Assembly: GCA_022578965.1 (NCBI GenBank)
Contig: MU400524.1
Span: 372,001 to 436,000 of the forward strand
Length of the DNA stretch: 64,000 bases
Direction of reading: 5' to 3'
Origin: Xylaria sp. FL1777
Taxonomy: Eukaryota > Ascomycota > Sordariomycetes > Xylariales > Xylariaceae
The position numbers and the translations under genes are program-made. Below are positions 57,425 through 64,000 of this stretch, one piece after another. The stretch's first letter is position 1. Each line of letters opens with the position of its first letter. The notes under the pieces are model-generated. The model did no database searches. It was given only the letters and a program-made list of their open reading frames with translations, and was not told the origin of the DNA.

Positions 57425-58920
57425 AGAGGGATTGGAGAGCGCATTATTTTGGAGTCAGGGGGTTAAGAGATTGGGATCGGTTCGGGCGATATCAAAACAA
57501 TGGAATTAAGAGAGTATTGGTTTCAGCTGGGCAACGTTTTATCCGGTCTACTAGACTTAAAGAGTTACTTTTCGACTGAATAGACTTATAGTATTTTTCT
57601 TATTTAATGAGAAACAGGTTAGCCAGGCTCATAGACGTGAGATTTGTTTGTCCCTCTAAAGGCCAAAAGTGAGGTATTCCTATACATTCCGGGGAGTTTG
57701 AAGGCTAGCTCAGATTTGCCCGGGTCTACCCATACCTTAGCACTACGTATATCCCACATACTTAGTATATACACTAGGTTTCATACCGGTACCGGTAGAA
57801 CCCTAGGAGACCAACTCTTCCCGCAAACAAGCTATATTACACATTCAAACTCCCGGAGGCGTAGAATCTGTTGGCTGGTAATTTCGTAAGTGGAGTATAT
57901 ACGGTTTCGTTGATCCCTAGACTAATAATGCCTTAGTGTAGTTGTGACCCTGGCCAAATCCTGGTTTTTGTATTGAACTAGATAGTATTCGGAATCCTGG
58001 AATTGGTGTGGTGTAGTGTAAGAAGGATGAAGTAAACTGTAAACTTATAATGCGATGCGTCGGAAACAATTGGCCTTCGTCACGCCAGTAGTCTAACAAC
58101 GAGTTTCGCTTATTTCATCTCGAGTATTCGTACTCAGATGAGACCTGGTTTCTAGATCATATTTCGGTAGTTTTAGCCTTTTCAGATAAAAACCGGCACG
58201 AATTTCGGGATCCTTTGCCTTATCCCTGTATACCGAGGCATCATCGGTGTATACGTAGATGAAATCATGCTATGACGTTGCCGAGGTGCGACGCCGCATC
58301 TGGGTATACTACATCGCATCCAGGCAGGCGGGCGGGAAGACGGATGAGACGGAGATGGCTAGGTACTGTGGAGGGTCTAATTAAGATGTTAGCTGTTGGC
58401 GTCATGCTTGTGACCGTGCTCTATCTAGTGTACACTGGGTACGTAGTTGAGAAATGGAAATAAACTATTTTTTTTTTAGATTTGGTGATCTGAATCTATT
58501 TTTTTTTTCCTATTGTTAATTAAGAGGAACACTATATGACACGACCAGCGCTTAGTGTGGCATGGGTTACCGTTTCGAATATCTTACCACCAAACATAGA
58601 AACTGGAGATTTGATTATTCAACTCTCATTTGTCTTTGTCATTATTTATCCATGCTTGTATTGCCATTACGTAACCGGTTCTTATGTTTCTGCTTCTGCT
58701 AGAGAATTGATATGGCCTCTAGTCCGTGAGATATGTAATTGGCATGATATCTGCCATTATTTGAGACACGCGTATAAAATAGGCGCTGTCGTCGGTCGGA
58801 GTTTAATTCGGTATTTCTCAAGAGGTAGACAATTCGTTGTTGATATATATATACAAATGCTGGGGATATATTCGGAGTCGTGGAAGGGACAGACGACAAT
58901 AGACATATCGTTTCTCTCCA
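57425..58920. other. Intergenic, PFK 3' flank
   Basis: 1.5 kb with no convincing gene. A 63-codon ORF (58272-58463, +) encodes a possible membrane helix (KMLAVGVMLVTVLYLVYTGY), but there is no other support. T-rich runs lie at 58468-58478 and 58500-58508. Confidence 0.45.
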
Positions 58921-59871
58921 TTAAGGCACCTCGCTGCAGTGTCCCTCCCCCATCAATTCGACGGGTTTCCGTTGGTCGGGAAGCTCACTCGCATCCGGCC
59001 GCGGTGGCGGAACTTGGTACGGATTCTCGTGGTATCCTCCCGTTGAAGCCGAGTTGGCGTTCTGGAACTGATTGTGGCCTGAACCCGAGCCTTGCATCGG
59101 GTGTTGGTAATCTTGAAGATAGCTATCCTGGAGATCCTGGACGGGTCCTGTTTCCACTGTAGATAACGTTGATGATGGATCTGACCAACTTATGTGTTCC
59201 CCCTGTTGGTATTGCTGTAGTTGTAAATGCGCTTCTGGTTGATATTGTGCATTGAACGGTGCTGCATAACCGTGCTGCTGAGTCGCATCCACGGCGATAG
59301 TTCCGGGATACGATGTCCCGGGATAAACGTATTGTGTAGTTTGGTATGGCATCGCTTGTATTTGTTGATGCGGTGCGTATGTGTGCTCTGGTATCGCCGG
59401 ATAACCTCCTTGATATACCTGCCCATCTGCAGTTTGTTGAAGCACACCGTGGTGTCCAGTTGAAGCAGCGTTCGTGTCGTAAATCCCTTTACCCTTCCCG
59501 GATCCACCTCTCATGACCATGTCCTCATCGTCGATGTCACGCGACCCTGGCACCCGTCTCTGCGGCTTCATCAAAGCCCTATTACGTCCCCTAATAACAC
59601 AGAATATCGCAATGGACCCGACTATTATAATGGCAGCAAGAGTAACGCCAGCTGAAATGCCCGCCTTGGCGTTATAGCTCAAGCCTCCATTGTTTCGGTT
59701 TAACGACGGAGAAACAAACGTCGAACTTGGTACTAGAGCGGAATTCGTAGTTGTTGCTGAGGCCGAGGTTGTAATTTCGCTCAGGACATGGTCTGCAAGG
59801 AGCCACAGAGCGAGAACGCTGACGTATAAGGCCCTTATAACCATGTTCACGACGAGGACTCTGTCACTCAC
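58921..59871 (-). CDS. Single-pass membrane protein, Mid2/WSC-like layout
   Basis: Single-exon ORF of 316 residues. An N-terminal hydrophobic signal (VIRALYVSVLALWLLADHVL) is followed by a Ser/Thr-rich, probably O-mannosylated segment (ITTSASATTTNSALVPSSTF). A membrane helix follows at residues ~68-93 (AGISAGVTLAAIIIVGSIAI), then a basic stop-transfer and a long cytoplasmic tail rich in Gln, Tyr, Pro and Gly (QTTQYVYPGTSYPG; ISWSDPSSTLSTVE). This is the layout of fungal cell-wall stress sensors and related proteins, but no WSC domain or other named domain is visible. The start could also be the second Met, ten codons in. Function unknown. Confidence 0.75.
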   Translation of the reverse strand: MSDRVLVVNMVIRALYVSVLALWLLADHVLSEITTSASATTTNSALVPSSTFVSPSLNRNNGGLSYNAKAGISAGVTLAAIIIVGSIAIFCVIRGRNRALMKPQRRVPGSRDIDDEDMVMRGGSGKGKGIYDTNAASTGHHGVLQQTADGQVYQGGYPAIPEHTYAPHQQIQAMPYQTTQYVYPGTSYPGTIAVDATQQHGYAAPFNAQYQPEAHLQLQQYQQGEHISWSDPSSTLSTVETGPVQDLQDSYLQDYQHPMQGSGSGHNQFQNANSASTGGYHENPYQVPPPRPDASELPDQRKPVELMGEGHCSEVP

Positions 59872-62800
59872 TCATCGCATCGCCCAAGGTGGTGACAGTA
59901 GCAGACGGATAGGTAAACGCCGCAGCTTCGTTCAACTCCGTTCCGTCTAGGGTATATAATGTGGTAAAAAGAGGCGTTTTCCCAAGCACCGCATCGCCAA
60001 TAATCGCCAAAATTATTACGAAAACCAGAAATCGAGATGCGAAACAGAACTTAAAGGGAACTCAGTAAAGAGGGCGTGTAGGTGAGGGAGACATTTTAGA
60101 AAAAAATCGAGCTCAGGGACATGGGTCTTCATACAGACAATGTTAGCTCCGGGGCTGTTGGCTGCGTTAGGATGACGACAATGTGGTCCTTACGACCTAC
60201 CGCTTTGAGAATAACAGGCGAGATCGTCACCGTAGCATCCGGTTTGTACGCAGTAGTGTACTGCGTAGGGGGTAGTGTAGTATTGAAGATTTCCGCATTG
60301 GAGACGACCCCAATTACTACCTACATAAGCCCGACAACTTTCAGCTTACCCCTTTCACATGCTTTCAGCACTTGCTAACCTCAATGAGTACGGCATCGCG
60401 CGGACGTCATTTCATGAACCACTTCTTATTGAAAGTTCCACGCACTTCGGGCTCGGAGAATAACAAAGACACAACTACCGTTCTTATGCAAGACATGTGT
60501 TTAGAACGCTCGCCACGGTATTCGCAGATAGACTACCTAGGTCAGGTTAGTTCATGTGGATCTACAATGTTCATTCATTTTCTAGTGTGCCTTACTACGT
60601 ACTGTTATACCAAACTTACAGTAGACGCCAACCGAGGCCCAAGCTAGAAATCTAAACGTTGGATACTTTGCGTCACAGAACCCACAAGCAGGAATCAGAC
60701 CTTGGTGAAGCTCAGGTCATCAGGAGGGCACTCTCAACGCTGATGAGAAGTCATGATACCCCGTGGATGGCCAATCATGAACATGAATGAAGGATTCTCA
60801 TCCAAGGCAAAGACAGCTTGCTAGCGTCAGAGATTCGCATGACCCCATCAAAGTCTATCTTGGCTTGGCATTTGCACAGTAATAGCTAACTACCAATACC
60901 ACAACTATTCGTAGATCCTCTGCAGGCCACGAAGAGCGCTGCATATACTGCGTACATGTAGGTAGCTGGGGGGCTTTCGTGACTTCGATGCCATGAAGTT
61001 GAAGCTTAGAGAAAGAAAGAAAAAAACCCCTAAAAGAAAAAAACTGCAACACCATGATCTCCCACGTAGTAAGTACTATCGTAACACAACTGGGGTCGTC
61101 CAGTACCTTGGTTTCTCTAATTTTTTGAAAAGGGGAAAGGCAGGGAACACGGACTGTTCTAGCATCGGACATTTCAAGCAACTCCCTACCTACCAACCTA
61201 CGACTTAATGCGTAATAAAGAAGAAGCGAGACAGAGCAGAAGGGTCGAGGCATGTCTAGTGCGGGCTTGGCGGAGAGAGTCTTGGGGGCCGAGAATACCC
61301 ATACCCCGGACCTGTCATGTACCGGTAGCTCCCTACGCAGCAAAGTAAGCGACCCTCTCGGGGGCTCAAAGCTCTCTTTTCTGTAGCTCTCCCCGGGTCT
61401 CACCCGGTCCCTAGTCTGGCAGGGTGACCCCAGATAAGAGAAGATTAATCTGCGAGGTTAGTAGGCGCGCATGAATATAAGCATTTAAATTCCCACGTCG
61501 TGTCAAAGCTATCGAACAGAAATACAGCCATCTAGACCCTCGGAACTCGTGTCACGGACAAGACTGTCACGAGTTCGAGTTTTCCCCTATCGTGGAAATC
61601 CAGTTCAATTGGGGTGCATGTCTCAGAAGGAGGGCCGATTACTTCGGTGACCGGGCTCACTGCGACAGACTCTTGAATATTATTGGACACCGCAACAACC
61701 ATCTTGCAGGTTTTTAGCACTCAACAGTCTTGGGGCTACAACTTTCGCGGACAGTTATGCACGTAATCATCTAGACTTGCGCGTATCCAATTGAAGTAGC
61801 ATTTTACAGATATCCGGATAGCCGCCCGTAGCGCCGTAGGAGGTAAGACACGCGCTTGATAGGAGTGAAATTCCCATATGTTAAACTCACGGACACTGCG
61901 TAAATAATTGCAACTCCTAAGCCCATTTCCAACTTTAGAATCGGCGTTTGCAAAATTTGTGTTTTCAAACTAAACATTTTACGTTGGCATTCTGCCGCAA
62001 GGCTTGTATTCGTATTAGTAACGTCAGACTTTCGCTATTTCTCACTCCCCCTACATTATATCCTGTATGTAAACTGCAAGGCCACCCATAAACACACTCG
62101 TGCACGGCTTTCGTTGTTATCGCGTCGCAGCTTTCAATAGTAGCCCACACCATAATATCTGCCGCTATTAAGACAGTCCAGACTACGTTCAAAAACTTAC
62201 CAGCCACCTCCTACAATTGCAATAAGACTTCAAAGCAGCTTAAATTCTCTTCGCTCGCCTCAAGACACTGGGTCCGCCTGGCACGTCAGAATATTCTTAA
62301 ACCGAGAGAATTTAAAGTCCAGCTGACTGCAAGCCAGCTGAATACTTCCTCGACAAGAAAGAACTACGCAGTGTCTATACACAAAATTCTATTAGAGGAT
62401 GGCATAAGTATTAATAACCTTGAGAGAGCCAAAGGAATAATTTAGAGACGTAATTGTAATGCTGGAATGACGTTTACTAATCGTCCGAAGGACTATGGCA
62501 TCTGCCTAGGGGTTTTGGGATGAAAGCAGTCAACCAACAGAGAGCTCTTAAGTAATAATAGACCTAAAGAACGAGCAGAATCTTCCGCCATTAATAACGT
62601 GGATAAAATTGCAACGGAAGGATATCGAAAGTAAGGACGACAACAGACTCTAGAAACCCCGGAGATACTAGAAAGCAATTCATAGGTTTCGTTGCCTGAA
62701 TCCTCTTGTGTGATCATTTGTCCCTCTGTTACTAGAACTACATTCTTTTTGGTGTCTTTGGTTATCTGGTCTATCCTAAATAACGTCTCGGAATTTCAAA

Positions 62801-63891
62801 ATTGTGGAAATTAGCGGCGTCCCTGTTCTCAGAGGTAGTGACATAGAGTCTATTTTCAAAGGTCGCCTACTTAAGTCGAATTTTCATTCACCGAAAGAGC
62901 CAAAAAGTCGCTATAGCTGCTCATAGAACAACAACTACAAACCCGACGGCAATGTGCGCCTTGCCCCCGAGAAACGTATTGATCCGATGATGGTATTAAC
63001 GGCAAAGATGAAGGTCCTTCACTGGCTGTCTTAGCTCGTCATCTGTCCAGTTGGAACTTAATTAGGGATAGATTCAACAAAAACATGATGGGAAAATCCA
63101 ATTAGAAGTAGGCAGTTGCAAGGAAACTACTAATAGCCTCCACAATAACATTTACCAAAAAAATACAAACGAGATAACTATATCAAAGTACTACATAATT
63201 TCAGAGTAGCAACGTTAATCAAAATGAGAAACGGAACAAGGAGGAGTGACGGGTGTGGGTGTGCTTATTAGAATAGCACGATGTCGCGGCACTTTCCCTA
63301 GAGTGAACAACACTTTATAAGCAAGCATGCTAGAACATGCTGCCCTAACGAATGTAGATATAGAATCATAATACGCACGGTAGATTTGAATATACCCATA
63401 TAGATAAAAGACGAAGTGTCCGTGTCGATATTTACCAGGGCATCATAAACTCCACTGAGTCTAGATTTGAGATCCCGGAGGATATATAATGCAAGCCCTG
63501 TTTTTCGCTAAGGACTTAGGTTACAAAGGTACGGCTTGATGCTGTTAGGCCTCTGTCAGGCTTTGCCATTGTGATTGTATTGAAGTTGTAGAGGTGATGG
63601 AGGGGACGTAGTGTCCTAGCACTGTAGCTACCATACCTAGGTATATATAAGTAGGTACCTACTTAAGTGCATAGGCTAGGCCATACCTGCCTCCAGCCTC
63701 CTTGCAGCTGTCTCTGCCTGCTATGAAGGCTTTGTCCCAGGTATTTATTCGGGCGCTGGAACATTCAATGTTCTACATCATTAATAGCGCCTCCAGTGTG
63801 ACAACTTACCACCTGCAGATGGTTATAAAGTTGAGCCCGCCCGCCCGAGCCTCGAAAGTGATTATAACCCAGAGAGACGCGTAGCATCAAC
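59872..63891. other. 4-kb gene-poor region
   Basis: No gene could be supported. ORFs are short and unrecognisable on both strands. Promoter sequence for the 58921 gene lies at the left. The right end has ACCTAGGTATATATAAGTAG and GTACCTACTTAAG (~63635-63665) and CCATACCTGCC, and then the BTB gene leader. The middle (61900-63400) is AT-richer and may be decayed repeat, but no terminal repeats were found. Confidence 0.45.
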
Positions 63892-64000
63892 ATGGACGTG
63901 GATGAGGACGACATTATCCCCCTGAAAACGAAGCTTCTGGAGATCATAGACTATACTGATCTCACTCTCGAGTGTGATGGAAAACAGTTCAAGGTTCACA
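63892..64000 (+). CDS. BTB/POZ domain protein, 5' part only
   Basis: The ATG at 63892 opens MDVDEDDIIPLKTKLLEII, then DYTDLTLECDGKQFKVH, where the window ends. The phrase YTDLTLECDGKQFKVH is the first strand of a BTB/POZ domain (S/TDLTIxCxGxxFxVH), typical of the many fungal BTB-only proteins. These mediate protein interaction, often with Cullin-3. Only 36 codons are seen, so gene length, introns and other domains are unknown. Confidence 0.75.
   Translation, partial: MDVDEDDIIPLKTKLLEIIDYTDLTLECDGKQFKVH

Noticed and set aside
58272..58463. 63-codon ORF with a hydrophobic helix
   Set aside because: No conserved sequence, promoter or splice support; composition and length are consistent with chance.
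60855..61403. 182-codon minus-strand ORF
   Set aside because: Basic, irregular composition with no motif or splice-supported extension; probably chance.
63671..63680. GCATAGGCTA, similar to the cluster operator
   Set aside because: Only the left 10 bases match and the right arm is lost; far from the cluster, so probably chance.
1..64000. CRISPR arrays, bacterial operons, rRNA genes or intact transposases
   Set aside because: None seen; all recognised genes are fungal nuclear genes with spliceosomal introns.

Overview
The window is nuclear DNA from a filamentous ascomycete (Pezizomycotina). Genes carry many 48-120 nt GT-AG introns with CTAAC/CTGAC-type branch sites, and the content is typically fungal: NACHT NLR receptors, a Zn2Cys6 regulator, a UvsB/Mec1-type ATR kinase, COX16, and UstYa/DUF3328 oxidases. 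Sordariomycetes is likely and Xylariales possible, but no sequence here proves the order.

Layout. 1-3002 (-): 3'-truncated NLR (nucleoside-phosphorylase-like domain, NACHT, first ankyrin unit). 3774-6781 (-): EMC1. 7467-9032 (-): PARP-type zinc-finger protein. 10227-18144 (-): ATR/Mec1 kinase, sharing a divergent promoter with COX16 (18684-19094, +). 19095-22271: gene-free. 22272-22907 (+): short unknown protein. 24061-27429 (-): second NLR with near-identical 32-residue C-terminal repeats. 28824-29746 (+): short-chain dehydrogenase. 31170-32425 (+): NC2 beta. 32426-35347: gene-free, with an AT-rich hairpin-rich block. 35348-37063 (+): Arg-rich nuclear-type protein. 38775-39272 (-): unknown helical protein.

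39873-50616 is the main discovery: a compact biosynthetic cluster of the dikaritin/ustiloxin RiPP type. A secreted precursor (48174-48819, -) holds three copies of a Trp/Tyr-containing core (WGSGTWSYGSS or WGTGTWSYGSS), each followed directly by a Lys-Arg Kex2 site. Around it sit five UstYa/DUF3328 membrane oxidases, each with two HxxHC motifs, and one Zn2Cys6 regulator. A 13-bp inverted-repeat element, GCATAG(G/C)CTATGC, is perfect in two promoters and partial three times in the precursor/oxidase promoter, so it is a candidate operator. One oxidase has a probable one-base frameshift at a C6 run.

The right flank returns to housekeeping genes: MED17 (51207-53199, -) and 6-phosphofructokinase (54950-57424, +). 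Then come a Mid2-like single-pass membrane protein (58921-59871, -), a 4-kb gene-poor stretch, and the first codons of a BTB/POZ protein (63892 to the window end, +).

How the cluster would work (inference): the regulator switches on the divergent promoters. The precursor enters the secretory pathway, Kex2 releases the cores, and UstYa-family oxidases crosslink the Trp/Tyr side chains. The core sequence matches none of the products I know from this class.
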